Of a stretch of DNA of 37,528 nucleotides, positions 8,436 to 16,132 are shown in pieces. Each line of letters begins with the position of its first letter. Position 1 is the first letter of the stretch. The translations under genes were made by a program, and so were the position numbers. The stretch comes from WQUF01 sp031549885. Lineage in GTDB: Bacteria > Bacillota > Clostridia > Clostridiales > Clostridiaceae. Under the pieces are notes generated by a model that worked only from the letters and a program-made list of their open reading frames with translations, was not told the origin of the DNA and did no database searches. The DNA lies in contig JAVBPD010000077.1 of the NCBI GenBank assembly GCA_031549885.1, positions 1-37,528 on the forward strand, in the 5' to 3' direction.

Positions 8436-9254
8436 ATGAAGGAACTATTAAATCTTGAACATATTAATTTTAAATATGAAGAAAAGTATCATGCGCTAAA
8501 GGACATATCAGTTAAAATCTATGAAGGTGAGAGAATTGCAGTGCTTGGAAAAAATGGAGCTGGGAAGAGTACATTCTTTTTATGTTGCAATGGAGTAATT
8601 AAACCTGAAAGTGGAAAGATATTTCTCAAGGGAAGAGAAGTTTTAAAAAAAGATATTTCTATGTTAAGACAAGCAGTTGGGCTTGTGTTTCAAGATCCAG
8701 ATAGCCAGATAATTGCTGGAACTGTTGAAAATGAAATTAGCTTTGGGCCTATGAATTTAAAGCTCAATCGAGATGAGGTTATAAAAAGGGTTCAATATTC
8801 CCTTAAAAAAATGAATTTAACAGGTTATGAGAATAGGCCTCCTCAATATTTAAGCGGTGGAGAAAAAAAGAGAGTGAGCATAGCTGATATACTTGCAATG
8901 AAACCAGATATGATTTTATTAGATGAGCCAACTGCATCCCTTGATCCTGAAAATGTAGAAATTTTGGAAAAGACTCTTAATGATTTAACTAGTGCTGGTA
9001 TTGCTCTTGTTGTTTCTACACATGATGTGGATTTTGCCTTTAGATTTGCAAATAGAGCCATTGTGTTTTGCATGGGAGAAGTTATTTTAGATGCAGATGT
9101 TAATCATGTGTTTTCATCAGATGATATTTTATTAAAAGCAGGGTTAAAAAAGCCTTTAATCTATTCAGTTACAGAAATGCTTAAGGAAAGATTTGTCTTT
9201 TCAAATTCTAAAATTCCAAGGACTTTGGAGGAATTGCAGAATTTTATTAAATAA
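8436..9254 (+). CDS. cbiO: Cobalt ECF transporter ATPase CbiO
   Basis: The 272-residue ABC ATPase has all motifs: Walker A GKNGAGKST (38-46), Q-loop VFQDPDSQI, signature LSGGEKKRVSIA, Walker B MILLDEPTASLDP and the switch His in STHDVDF. The start is ATG 8436, five bases after AGGAGA; an ATG at 8430 overlaps that site. It is the last gene of cbiMNQO, followed by a strong terminator. One ATPase gene means a CbiO homodimer, as in group I ECF transporters. Confidence 0.95.
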   Translation: MKELLNLEHINFKYEEKYHALKDISVKIYEGERIAVLGKNGAGKSTFFLCCNGVIKPESGKIFLKGREVLKKDISMLRQAVGLVFQDPDSQIIAGTVENEISFGPMNLKLNRDEVIKRVQYSLKKMNLTGYENRPPQYLSGGEKKRVSIADILAMKPDMILLDEPTASLDPENVEILEKTLNDLTSAGIALVVSTHDVDFAFRFANRAIVFCMGEVILDADVNHVFSSDDILLKAGLKKPLIYSVTEMLKERFVFSNSKIPRTLEELQNFIK

Positions 9255-9256
9255 GT

Positions 9257-9310
9257 AAAAGCTTACTTAATAAAAGTATTTTAACTTTTTGTTAAGTAAG
9301 CTTTTTTTTA
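9257..9310. terminator. Terminator between cbiO and the convergent CD3324-like gene
   Basis: The 14-bp stem aaaagcttacttaa (9257-9270) / ttaagtaagctttt (9292-9305) ends in eight T on the plus strand and has A's on the other side, so it can serve both convergent genes. Confidence 0.88.
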
Positions 9311-9589
9311 AACAAGAGCCTTTTGCCTTGCGCATTTATTCAATATTTTTTTTATGCTTTCAGTTGAAAGGAAATATTCTCTGGCTATATCTTCCATAGA
9401 ACTACCGCTTTCATACATTTCCATAATTTCTATATTTCTATTATTTATTTGATCTCTGTAACCAGATTGGCTTCCCCATTTAGCTCTTTCTTGGCTTTTG
9501 GGAATATAAACTAAATCTCCATCAATATATTTTTGTATCTCTGAAAGAAGATGTTCTGGTAAAACATCCTTAGCATTTTTATATTTCAA
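9308..9589 (-). CDS. CD3324 family small protein
   Basis: The 93-residue protein starts at TTG 9589 with AGGAGGATC six bases upstream, giving MKYKNAKDVLPEHLL; the frame can be opened to 9634 but that adds residues atypical for the family and includes the ribosome site. The family pattern is clear: KNAKDVLPExLLxEIQKY, then LVYIPK, AKWGSQSGYRDQINNRN, and a C-terminal helix-turn-helix-like segment (AREYFLSTESIKKIL). Such proteins are common in clostridia and bacilli and look like small DNA-binding regulators, but their role is not established. It lies downstream of one of two tandem micro-units on the same strand and may be transcribed from that promoter. Confidence 0.85.
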   Translation of the reverse strand: MKYKNAKDVLPEHLLSEIQKYIDGDLVYIPKSQERAKWGSQSGYRDQINNRNIEIMEMYESGSSMEDIAREYFLSTESIKKILNKCARQKALV

Positions 9590-9653
9590 AAAAAGATCCT
9601 CCTGATATGATTTTTTGTGTGTTAAAATAAGCACAGATTTAATAAACTGTACC

Positions 9654-9671
9654 TTGTGAGATATCTCACAA
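9654..9671. repeat. 18-bp perfect palindrome
   Basis: ttgtgagatatctcacaa is fully self-complementary. It sits between micro-ORF copy 1 and the CD3324-like gene and could be an operator or an mRNA hairpin. Copy 2 has no equivalent. Confidence 0.6.
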
Positions 9672-9683
9672 TTATGATTAACT

Positions 9684-9716
9684 TTAAAGTTTAGTCACCT
9701 CATAAATTATAATCAC
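9684..9716 (-). CDS. Micro-ORF copy 1, peptide MIIIYEVTKL
   Basis: A GTG at 9716 lies nine bases after AAAGGGG and opens a 10-codon frame (MIIIYEVTKL) ending TAA. A TTG at 9725 in the same frame abuts the ribosome site and is less likely. The last seven residues, IYEVTKL, are the same in copy 2. Too short to be sure it is translated. Confidence 0.4.
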   Translation of the reverse strand: MIIIYEVTKL

Positions 9717-9761
9717 AATAATCAACCCCTTTCAGAAGATTTCTAAATTTGGTATATACAT

Positions 9762-9790
9762 ATTATATATTTTATAGTGGAATATAACAA
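9762..9790 (-). promoter_or_regulatory. Sigma-A promoter of micro-unit copy 1
   Basis: On the minus strand TTGTTA (9785-9790), a 17-bp spacer and TATAAT (9762-9767). Transcription would start about 20 bases before the AAAGGGG ribosome site. Confidence 0.75.
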
Positions 9791-9845
9791 GGTAGTATTT
9801 AATTATAAATAAGTTTTACCTAAATAAATTTAAATAATCTAATTA

Positions 9846-9878
9846 ATAAGCACAGCTTGAAAATCAAACTGTGCTTAT
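9846..9878 (-). terminator. Terminator-like hairpin of micro-unit copy 2
   Basis: On the minus strand ATAAGCACAG (9869-9878) pairs with CTGTGCTTAT (9846-9855), extended by part of the inner bases, and is followed by TAATTAGATT, a weak T-tract. Copy 1 keeps only the 3' arm, so its terminator may be broken, allowing read-through into the CD3324-like gene. Confidence 0.5.
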
Positions 9879-9903
9879 GAGCATTTAAGCTCTTATGATA
9901 TGA

Positions 9904-9933
9904 CTAGAGTTTAGTCACCTCATAAATTTTCAA
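9904..9933 (-). CDS. Micro-ORF copy 2, peptide MKIYEVTKL
   Basis: A TTG at 9933, nine bases after AAAGGGG, opens a 9-codon frame (MKIYEVTKL) ending TAG. The spacing from the ribosome site equals that in copy 1 and the seven C-terminal residues are identical, although the two copies differ in stop codon (TAA/TAG) and in the last Leu codon (CTT/CTC). Confidence 0.4.
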   Translation of the reverse strand: MKIYEVTKL

Positions 9934-9979
9934 ATCAACCAACCCCTTTCTTAAGAGATTTATAACCGGCTATGTATTT

Positions 9980-10008
9980 ATTATATAAATTTATTTTGCT
10001 AAGTTCAA
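9980..10008 (-). promoter_or_regulatory. Sigma-A promoter of micro-unit copy 2
   Basis: On the minus strand TTGAAC (10003-10008), a 17-bp spacer and TATAAT (9980-9985), placed like the copy 1 promoter relative to its micro-ORF. Confidence 0.78.
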
Positions 10009-10026
10009 GGTAAGCAATTATTATAA

Positions 10027-10098
10027 TTATTCTCTACTACAGTTAAAAAAAGTTAAGTACAAATTTGCCTTAAGCATACTAATTTCATCATTATTCAT
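10027..10098 (-). CDS. Possible 23-codon small ORF
   Basis: ATG 10098 opens MNNDEISMLKANLYLTFFNC plus SRE and a stop. AGGG lies about eight bases upstream and a TATAAT on the same strand is close before it, but without a good -35 box. It is unrelated to the two micro-ORFs next to it. Weak evidence. Confidence 0.25.
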   Translation of the reverse strand: MNNDEISMLKANLYLTFFNCSRE

Positions 10099-10164
10099 TT
10101 TTATACCCTGCAAAATTATATGTACTTAATGTTTATGAAAATTACTATAGAATTACTACGAAAA

Positions 10165-10173
10165 TGATATAAT
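10165..10173 (+). promoter_or_regulatory. Extended -10 promoter of the larA-like gene
   Basis: TGATATAAT at 10165-10173 is an extended -10 element 32 bases before the ATG. The -35 position (CTATAG) is poor, which extended -10 promoters tolerate. Confidence 0.5.
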
Positions 10174-10204
10174 TAAAAATAAATAAATAAAAGGAGATGC
10201 TCTT

Positions 10205-11476
10205 ATGCCAAAAATAAAATTTCCTTATGGCAGAGAATATTTGGAATATGATATACCAGATGAACGTTTTAATGGTGAAATAATTTCAAAATTGCACAGC
10301 TTTAAACCAAATTTTCAAGAAGAAGATATTGTGCGCATTGCTTTAGAAAATCCAATTGGAACAAAGAAATTAAGCATTATGGCTATGGGATTAAAAAATA
10401 TAGTGATCCTAGCAAGCGATCACACAAGACCTGTGCCTAGTAAAATCATCATACCTGAAATATTAAGGCAGATAAGAGAAAACAATAAAGATGCAAATAT
10501 TACAATTTTAATTTCCACTGGTTGTCATAGAAATACAACAAAAGAAGAGCTTATTAATAAATTTGGAGAGGAAATTGTAAATAATGAAAAAATCATAGTA
10601 CATGATTGTGATAATTCTGATTTTGTTAATATAGGTAAGCTTCCTTCAGGAGGAGATATAATAATAAATAAAATAGCTATGGAGGCGGATTTACTTGTAT
10701 CTGAAGGATTCATAGAACCTCATTTCTTTGCTGGATTTTCAGGTGGAAGGAAAAGCGTTTTTCCAGGTATTGCAAATAGAAAAGCTGTAATGTACAACCA
10801 TAATTCTGAATTTATAAACAGCCCATATGCTCGCACTGGAATTTTAGAAAACAATCCAATTCATTTAGATATGATTTATGCTGCTAAACAAGCTAAACTT
10901 TCCTTTATTTGCAATGTTGTCATTAATTCAAAAAAAGAAGTAATATATGCTGTGGCTGGAGATTGCAATTTAGCCCATAAAGCAGGCTGTGATTTTCTTT
11001 TGGATAAATGCAAAGTTAAAAGTATTTTATCTGATATTGTAATTGTCACCAACGGTGGTTATCCACTTGATCAAAATATATATCAAGCTGTAAAAGGTAT
11101 GACAGCAGCAGAAAGCACTGTAAAGGATAATGGTGTAATTATAATGCTAGCAAAATCTGAAGATGGCCATGGGTCCTTAGAGTTTTATAAGACTTTTTTA
11201 GAGCAAAAAGATATTGATAAAATGATGGAAGGGTTTTTAAAAACTAATAAAGATGAAACTAGAATTGATCAATGGGAGTCTCAAGTTTTGGCAAGAGTTT
11301 TAAAAAAGGCAAAAGTTATATATATTTCCAATTTAGATGATGAAATGATTAAAAATATGCATATGATTCCAGCTCATTCTATAGAAGAAGCAGTTACAAT
11401 AGCTGAAAGGATTTTAAAAGATAATAAAACTAAAATATTAGCAATACCTGATGGAATTTCTGTAATTGTAGAATAA
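10205..11476 (+). CDS. Nickel-pincer nucleotide-dependent lactate racemase family protein (LarA-like)
   Basis: The 423-residue protein belongs to the LarA family, which interconverts 2-hydroxyacid enantiomers with a nickel-pincer nucleotide cofactor. All key positions of Lactobacillus LarA are present: Arg75 in DHTRP, His108 in GCHRNTT, His173 in EPHFFAGFSGG, Lys183 (the lysine that binds the cofactor) in GGRKSVFPG and His199 (nickel ligand) in YNHN. AAGGAGAT precedes the ATG. LarA homologues act on several 2-hydroxyacids, so D/L-lactate is not certain. The cofactor genes larB, larC and larE are not in the window. A thioredoxin-like and a sulfur-carrier-like gene follow on the same strand. 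Confidence 0.9.
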   Translation: MPKIKFPYGREYLEYDIPDERFNGEIISKLHSFKPNFQEEDIVRIALENPIGTKKLSIMAMGLKNIVILASDHTRPVPSKIIIPEILRQIRENNKDANITILISTGCHRNTTKEELINKFGEEIVNNEKIIVHDCDNSDFVNIGKLPSGGDIIINKIAMEADLLVSEGFIEPHFFAGFSGGRKSVFPGIANRKAVMYNHNSEFINSPYARTGILENNPIHLDMIYAAKQAKLSFICNVVINSKKEVIYAVAGDCNLAHKAGCDFLLDKCKVKSILSDIVIVTNGGYPLDQNIYQAVKGMTAAESTVKDNGVIIMLAKSEDGHGSLEFYKTFLEQKDIDKMMEGFLKTNKDETRIDQWESQVLARVLKKAKVIYISNLDDEMIKNMHMIPAHSIEEAVTIAERILKDNKTKILAIPDGISVIVE

Positions 11477-11544
11477 TAATTATTTACTACATGAGAAATA
11501 ATAATTATAATTATTATATAAATACAATTTAAAAGGTGAATTTT

Positions 11545-11805
11545 ATGAAAAAAGTTGTTATGTTTTCCTTAGATACTTGCCCCCATTGTAAAAGGGCTAT
11601 AAAGATGGTTCAAGCTTTAAAAGACAAAAACCCTGAGTATAAAGACGTGCAAATAGAAATAATTGATGAAGACAATAGACCTGCTGAATACAAGGAATTA
11701 TATCATGAATATGTTCCAGCTTATTATGTAGATGGAGAAGAGGTATTTGATGGAGTTCCGAACTTTAAATTAATAGAAGAAGTGTTAAAAAGAGGCATGG
11801 ATTAG
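11545..11805 (+). CDS. Thioredoxin/glutaredoxin-like protein with CPHC motif
   Basis: The 86-residue single-domain protein starts VVMFSLDTCPHCKRA, with the CPHC redox pair at about residues 12-15, then a helix, a beta strand (VQIEIIDED) and the cis-Pro region VPAYYVDGEEV. This is the glutaredoxin/thioredoxin fold and should act as a cytoplasmic thiol reductant. I chose ATG 11545 after AAAGGTGA; a GTG at 11536 overlaps that site. It lies between the larA-like gene and a sulfur-carrier gene and is probably co-transcribed, but a specific partner is not shown. Confidence 0.88.
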   Translation: MKKVVMFSLDTCPHCKRAIKMVQALKDKNPEYKDVQIEIIDEDNRPAEYKELYHEYVPAYYVDGEEVFDGVPNFKLIEEVLKRGMD

Positions 11806-11847
11806 AAATTCACATTTTCTATACTAAACTAAAGATGGAGGCACATT

Positions 11848-12078
11848 ATGAAAATCAATTTAATTTTAACACCGTGGTTTCGAAAATATTTTGATGGAAA
11901 TAAAACTGTTACTGTTGAAATGGATAATATTATTAGTTTGAAAGAGCTTATTTGTAATCAGAGAATTAATATTGATGAAATAGGCTTTATTCAAGTTAAT
12001 GGGTACATTAAAGGCTATGAATATTTACTTAAAGAAGACGATAATGTAAAGATATATCCAAATATAATTGGAGGATAG
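11848..12078 (+). CDS. ThiS/MoaD-like beta-grasp sulfur carrier
   Basis: The 76-residue protein has a ubiquitin-like beta-grasp pattern (TVTVEMDNIISLKELI, IQVNG, LLKEDDNVKIYPNIIGG) and ends in the Gly-Gly tail (75-76) needed for adenylation and thiocarboxylation in ThiS and MoaD. GGAGG lies upstream of the ATG. Thiamine, molybdopterin or other sulfur transfer are all possible; no ThiF/MoeB-type activating gene is near. The stop codon lies inside the terminator stem. Its place after larA-like and thioredoxin-like genes suggests sulfur or redox supply, as an inference. Confidence 0.85.
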   Translation: MKINLILTPWFRKYFDGNKTVTVEMDNIISLKELICNQRINIDEIGFIQVNGYIKGYEYLLKEDDNVKIYPNIIGG

Positions 12079-12104
12079 AAGTTTTAATTTCTATCCTTTA
12101 ATTT
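12073..12104. terminator. Bidirectional terminator between the sulfur carrier and ugtP-like genes
   Basis: ggatagaa (12073-12080) pairs with ttctatcc (12089-12096) around an 8-base loop, followed by tttaattt. The genes on both sides converge on it. Confidence 0.75.
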
Positions 12105-13264
12105 ACAAGTATTGGTTTAAGTTTAGTGTATTTTACTTTTCTATATTCATTTATTATTTTTACAGATAAATTGTATATATCCTTTGCTGAATTTAAAGCA
12201 GCATATTTTGCATATAAATTTTTCATGTCTTTTAAAGTTTGCCTGTTAAAAATTATATTATCCAATAAAATATGTACATCTTTTGCATTTTCTATGTAGA
12301 AAGCTAATTTATTTTCAAGTAAAAATTCCTTGTTTCTCATTTCAACTCCTGGTATTGGAGAGAATATTATTATTGGAATATTTGAGACTAAACATTCTGT
12401 AATAGTAAGCCCACCAGGTTTTGTTATAACAGCATCACAGGATTTCATAAGTTCAGGAATTCTATCTGTATGACCAAGAACTGCAAGCTTTATTTTGCTA
12501 GTTTGCTTTATTTCTGTAAATGAATTGTATAACTTTGAGCTTCCACCAGCAACTAATACAGCTTGAATAGGTAAATTAGTTTCGCTAATAATTTCAGCAA
12601 GCTTTTCAAGTTTTGATGAGCTTGTGGAGCCACCCATAACAAGAAAAGTAAACATAGATGGATCTAAATCTAAACTTTTTAAAACATCATTTCTATTAAA
12701 ATCTTTATAGAAACTTTCTCTTATAGGAATTCCATAGTTATATATTATTTCTTTATTAACTCCATAATTTACAAGTTCATTTACCATCACTTCATTTGAA
12801 ACTATATAAGCATTATTTTGAGGATGTACCCAAAAGCTATGGGGCATAAAATCAGTTAATACGGTTATTAAGGGAATTCTATAGCTATACTTTCTTTTAA
12901 GTATAGAGATGATTTCAGTTGCAAAAGGGTGTGTTGATATTATTATATCAGGGTCATAATGGTTAATTAAAGGAATTAATTTAAATGTCATGGATCTATT
13001 TACTGCATAACTCATATTGCCTAAAATAACATCCTGGCTTTTTTCTGTATGATAATATATCCTTCCAAATATATAAGGTGATATTTTTATAGATTGCTCA
13101 TATCCTACTGAAATAAATTTATCAACAATTTTATTAGTACATTTTAATATATCCATACATTCTACTTCTGCAGAAGGGTTTAATGATAAAAAGTTGTTTT
13201 TTATAGACTCAGCTGCGCTTTTATGTCCATTTCCTGCAGAGACATAAAATACAATACATCTCAT
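12098..13264 (-). CDS. UgtP/MGDG synthase-like diacylglycerol glycosyltransferase
   Basis: The 388-residue protein begins VFYVSAGNGHKSAAESI, the N-terminal MGDG-synthase signature, and carries the GT28 C-terminal donor-binding block TKPGGLTITECLVSNIPI followed by PIPGVEMRN. The family transfers glucose or galactose from UDP-sugar to diacylglycerol at the inner face of the membrane, giving glycolipids and the anchor for lipoteichoic acid. AAGGAG lies before the ATG. It is 45 bases downstream of the ABC permease gene and may be the last gene of that operon, which would tie envelope lipid synthesis to the exporter. The exact sugar and number of transfers cannot be told. Confidence 0.9.
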   Translation of the reverse strand: MRCIVFYVSAGNGHKSAAESIKNNFLSLNPSAEVECMDILKCTNKIVDKFISVGYEQSIKISPYIFGRIYYHTEKSQDVILGNMSYAVNRSMTFKLIPLINHYDPDIIISTHPFATEIISILKRKYSYRIPLITVLTDFMPHSFWVHPQNNAYIVSNEVMVNELVNYGVNKEIIYNYGIPIRESFYKDFNRNDVLKSLDLDPSMFTFLVMGGSTSSSKLEKLAEIISETNLPIQAVLVAGGSSKLYNSFTEIKQTSKIKLAVLGHTDRIPELMKSCDAVITKPGGLTITECLVSNIPIIIFSPIPGVEMRNKEFLLENKLAFYIENAKDVHILLDNIIFNRQTLKDMKNLYAKYAALNSAKDIYNLSVKIINEYRKVKYTKLKPILVN

Positions 13265-13309
13265 AAAATTTTCTCCTTAAAATTTTTTTAGTATTAATTT
13301 AAAGTTAGA

Positions 13310-14632
13310 TTATTCATCTTTAAGGGTGCTAATAACATCTAACTTTGAAGCTTTGGTGGCTGGGTATAGGCCGGAAAGCAAACCCATTAAGCTTGAGAAC
13401 ACCAATATAAATATGACTAAAAACGGAGTGACAATAAACATGTTTGTATATGTAGATTCGTTATTAGAAGTTTCATAAATTCTCATAATATAATTTCCTA
13501 GAGAATTTATTATAAGACCTGTAAAAATTCCTATAATACCACCAATGAATCCGATTACTAAAGCTTCGCATACGAAAATTTTTTTTACATCAGATATGTT
13601 AGCTCCCAAAACTTTGATTATTCCAATTTCCTTTCTTCTCTCAAGTATTGACATATTCATAGTGTTTAAAATTCCAAAAGAGGAAATCAAAAGCGATATG
13701 GATCCTAAAAACCCAAGAAACATTGTAATAAGTGTCATTATTTTATTTATAGATTCTTTTACTGAATTTAACGAAAAGGCTGTATACCCTAATTTTAGTA
13801 TATTTTTCTCAACACTTGAAACAGATTTTAAATCTTCGCATATAACACTCATACTAGAATATTGTACTTTATTTTCATTGCTATGTACACTTTTATATAT
13901 TTTCTTTCCTATGTTTAATGGCAAGTAAATTTCTGAGGAAAATTCAGAGTTCATGGCTGAAATTCCACAGATTTCTATAATTAGCTTATTTTTCTTTTTA
14001 TCTTCTATATTTTCTATATCCTCAATATTGTTATCATTAGAAAAGCTGTTATCTTCTTCTGAAAAATACTCAATTTCTATAGATTTATTTAAAAGTTTTT
14101 TTACCTTTGTTTGAACTTTTAAATCCTGAGGGCTTATATTAAGCAAAATGCAGGCTAAATTAAAGCCTATAACTCCTTTTTTTTCATTAGAATTGGGATA
14201 TTTTCCATATAACAATTTTTTATTTGTTAAACTTGAATTAATGTTTAATCCTATTATACTACATTGTATAGGCTTTTCTTTAAAAAAAACTTTATGAACT
14301 GGAATTAATAATCTTACAATTAAATCATCTACACCATCTATGTTTTTTATTTCTTTAATGGATTTATCATCAAGTGAGTCTTTTATTTTAATTTTCGAAG
14401 AATTGCTATCTTCATTAAAATAGCCCTTAGGACTTGGGTAAACGGAAATAGTCCTTGCATCTCCTAATGATTCAAAGGATTCAGAGGAACTTTTTTTAAG
14501 TCCCAGGCCTAATGACATTAAGGTGAAAATGCAAGTACTTCCAATAACTACTCCTAATATGGTTAAAATAGTCCTATTTTTCCTAAGCTTTAAATTTGTA
14601 AATACTAAATCAATTAAATCTTTATAGCTCAT
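13310..14632 (-). CDS. MacB/FtsX-type ABC transporter permease
   Basis: The 440-residue protein has one N-terminal helix (about 20-45), a long extracytoplasmic domain (about 50-285) and three C-terminal helices with the family motif NMSILERRKEIGIIKVLGA and the ending LYPATKASKLDVISTLK. This is the MacB-type mechanotransmission fold, which moves substrates or signals rather than importing nutrients. The outer domain has an acidic low-complexity loop (EDNSFSNDNNIEDIENIED). I start at ATG 14632, just after the stop of the upstream gene; a TTG at 14650 would overlap it by 17 bases. It pairs with the ATPase at 15460-16128. Confidence 0.93.
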   Translation of the reverse strand: MSYKDLIDLVFTNLKLRKNRTILTILGVVIGSTCIFTLMSLGLGLKKSSSESFESLGDARTISVYPSPKGYFNEDSNSSKIKIKDSLDDKSIKEIKNIDGVDDLIVRLLIPVHKVFFKEKPIQCSIIGLNINSSLTNKKLLYGKYPNSNEKKGVIGFNLACILLNISPQDLKVQTKVKKLLNKSIEIEYFSEEDNSFSNDNNIEDIENIEDKKKNKLIIEICGISAMNSEFSSEIYLPLNIGKKIYKSVHSNENKVQYSSMSVICEDLKSVSSVEKNILKLGYTAFSLNSVKESINKIMTLITMFLGFLGSISLLISSFGILNTMNMSILERRKEIGIIKVLGANISDVKKIFVCEALVIGFIGGIIGIFTGLIINSLGNYIMRIYETSNNESTYTNMFIVTPFLVIFILVFSSLMGLLSGLYPATKASKLDVISTLKDE

Positions 14633-14633
14633 A

Positions 14634-15431
14634 TTATATGCCAATTCCAAATATCTTTTTTACAAAAAACCAAATATTTGATCTATATCCTATTTCAGAA
14701 ACAGATTCATCGTTTTTTTGTTCAATTGTAACATCTTTTTCTATAACATAATCTTTGTTTAACTCATCTTTATAAACTATTTTAATTTTAATATTGCCTT
14801 CAGGGATATTTTCAGGTATGCTTTCTACAATTTCATTTTCATCATTAGCTTCTAAGACCCCTAAATATTTAATTTTCTCTAATTCTCCAAAATATGTATA
14901 CACTACAGCATCAGCAATTCTAGCACTTGAAGCATTTACAGCAGTAAATTTTAATTCCTTTTTATTTGAAACATCAATATCAGTAATTAATAAATTTGCT
15001 GGCCTATTAACAACAACACCAATTAATCTAGTCTCCTCTATAGTATCTAAATCTTTTTCGTTATATGAAAGTAAAACCTCGATATTGTATACGCCAGTTT
15101 TTAGCTGAGAATCCACAATCATTTCCAGCCTTATAACACCTTCAGAAGAAGGATCAATAGAATTTAAATAAGATTGATTTGTTCCAACTGGAGAAAAACC
15201 AGAAAGCGTGTTTTTACCTTCAAGCTGTTTAGCCTTTAAAACTATATTATCTATTCTGCGATTTGTATTATTCTTAAGATAAAACTCAATAAAAAAGTTT
15301 TTTCCAGGGATAGCTACACCTGGATTTATATTTACCTTGTCTATTAGAAGCACAGGCGCTGCAAAGGTTATTTTAAAAATCAATATATATAAAGAAATCA
15401 TCAATGTAATTATAAAAATTATTTTCTTCAT
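14634..15431 (-). CDS. Secreted beta-sandwich protein of the ABC exporter (CARDB/COG1361-like)
   Basis: The 265-residue protein has a signal peptide (MKKIIFIITLMISLYILIF, about residues 1-28), then Ig-like beta-sandwich sequence with NPGVAIPGKNFFIEFYLKN and ITDIDVSNKKELKFTAVNAS, typical of CARDB/NEW3-type domains, and a short hydrophobic or amphipathic C-terminal end (NIWFFVKKIFGIGI). ATG 15431 follows AAGGAG; the frame opens earlier but lacks a site there. It lies between the ATPase and permease genes, so it probably works with them outside the membrane, as an adaptor or substrate-presenting partner. The C-terminal segment may anchor it. Confidence 0.8.
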   Translation of the reverse strand: MKKIIFIITLMISLYILIFKITFAAPVLLIDKVNINPGVAIPGKNFFIEFYLKNNTNRRIDNIVLKAKQLEGKNTLSGFSPVGTNQSYLNSIDPSSEGVIRLEMIVDSQLKTGVYNIEVLLSYNEKDLDTIEETRLIGVVVNRPANLLITDIDVSNKKELKFTAVNASSARIADAVVYTYFGELEKIKYLGVLEANDENEIVESIPENIPEGNIKIKIVYKDELNKDYVIEKDVTIEQKNDESVSEIGYRSNIWFFVKKIFGIGI

Positions 15432-15459
15432 TATTTGGTCTCCTTTCGTAAAAAAATAG

Positions 15460-16128
15460 TTATACAACTAAACCATCTTTAATATTTATAACTTTATCCA
15501 TATAAGAAGAAATTTCATGGGAATGGGTAACAATTATAAATGTAGTATTATAAGTTTTGTTTATCTCTTTTATTAGATCTAAAATTTCCTTTGCATTTTT
15601 GCTGTCTAAATTTCCTGTAGGCTCATCTGCAAGTATTATTTTTGGGTTGTTAATAAGAGCCCTGGCTATTGATACTCGTTGCTGTTGCCCTCCTGATAAT
15701 TCTGAGGGTTTGTGGTGAACTCTATCAGATAGTCCAACCTTTGATAAAATCTCGTATGCTTTTTCTATTCTTTCCAGTTTTTTGATTTTTGAATATATGA
15801 GGGGATAAGCAACGTTATCTAAAGCTGAAAAATGAGGTATAAGATTAAATGATTGAAAAATAAAGCCTAATCTTTTTTTCCTAAAATTGCATATCTCATT
15901 TTCGTCTAAAAGATTTATTGACTTATTGCATATTGAAATGTTTCCAGAAGTAGGGCGCATTAAACCAGCTAGCACATTGAGAAAAGTGGTCTTTCCTGAC
16001 CCGCTTTCTCCCATGAGAGAAACTATTGCGCCCTCTTCAATTTTTAAGTTTATGCCTTTTAAAATGTTTATTTTCATTTGGTTTACAAAAAAATCTTTTT
16101 TTAAATCGTTAACTTCTACAATATACAT
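15460..16128 (-). CDS. MacB/LolD-type ABC transporter ATPase
   Basis: The 222-residue ATPase has Walker A GESGSGKTT, Q-loop FIFQSFNLIPHFSALDNV, signature LSGGQQQRVSIA, Walker B IILADEPTGNLDS and switch His in VTHSHE. The FNLIP and DEPTGNLDS forms are those of the MacB/LolD/FtsE group, which matches the FtsX-like permease two genes downstream. AAGGAT lies before ATG 16128. It should power that permease as a dimer on the inner membrane face. Confidence 0.95.
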   Translation of the reverse strand: MYIVEVNDLKKDFFVNQMKINILKGINLKIEEGAIVSLMGESGSGKTTFLNVLAGLMRPTSGNISICNKSINLLDENEICNFRKKRLGFIFQSFNLIPHFSALDNVAYPLIYSKIKKLERIEKAYEILSKVGLSDRVHHKPSELSGGQQQRVSIARALINNPKIILADEPTGNLDSKNAKEILDLIKEINKTYNTTFIIVTHSHEISSYMDKVINIKDGLVV

Positions 16129-16132
16129 AAAT

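Larger units (their letters stand above)
9635..10008 (-). repeat. Tandem duplication of a promoter plus micro-ORF unit
   Basis: Two diverged copies (about 9635-9790 and 9847-10008) share, on the minus strand, a sigma-A promoter, an AAAGGGGTTG ribosome-site region, the block TTTATGAGGTGACTAAACT, and a 3' segment ending CTGTGCTTAT. The intervening and flanking sequence is unrelated. This fills most of the 600-base gap between the CD3324-like gene and larA. Confidence 0.75.
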
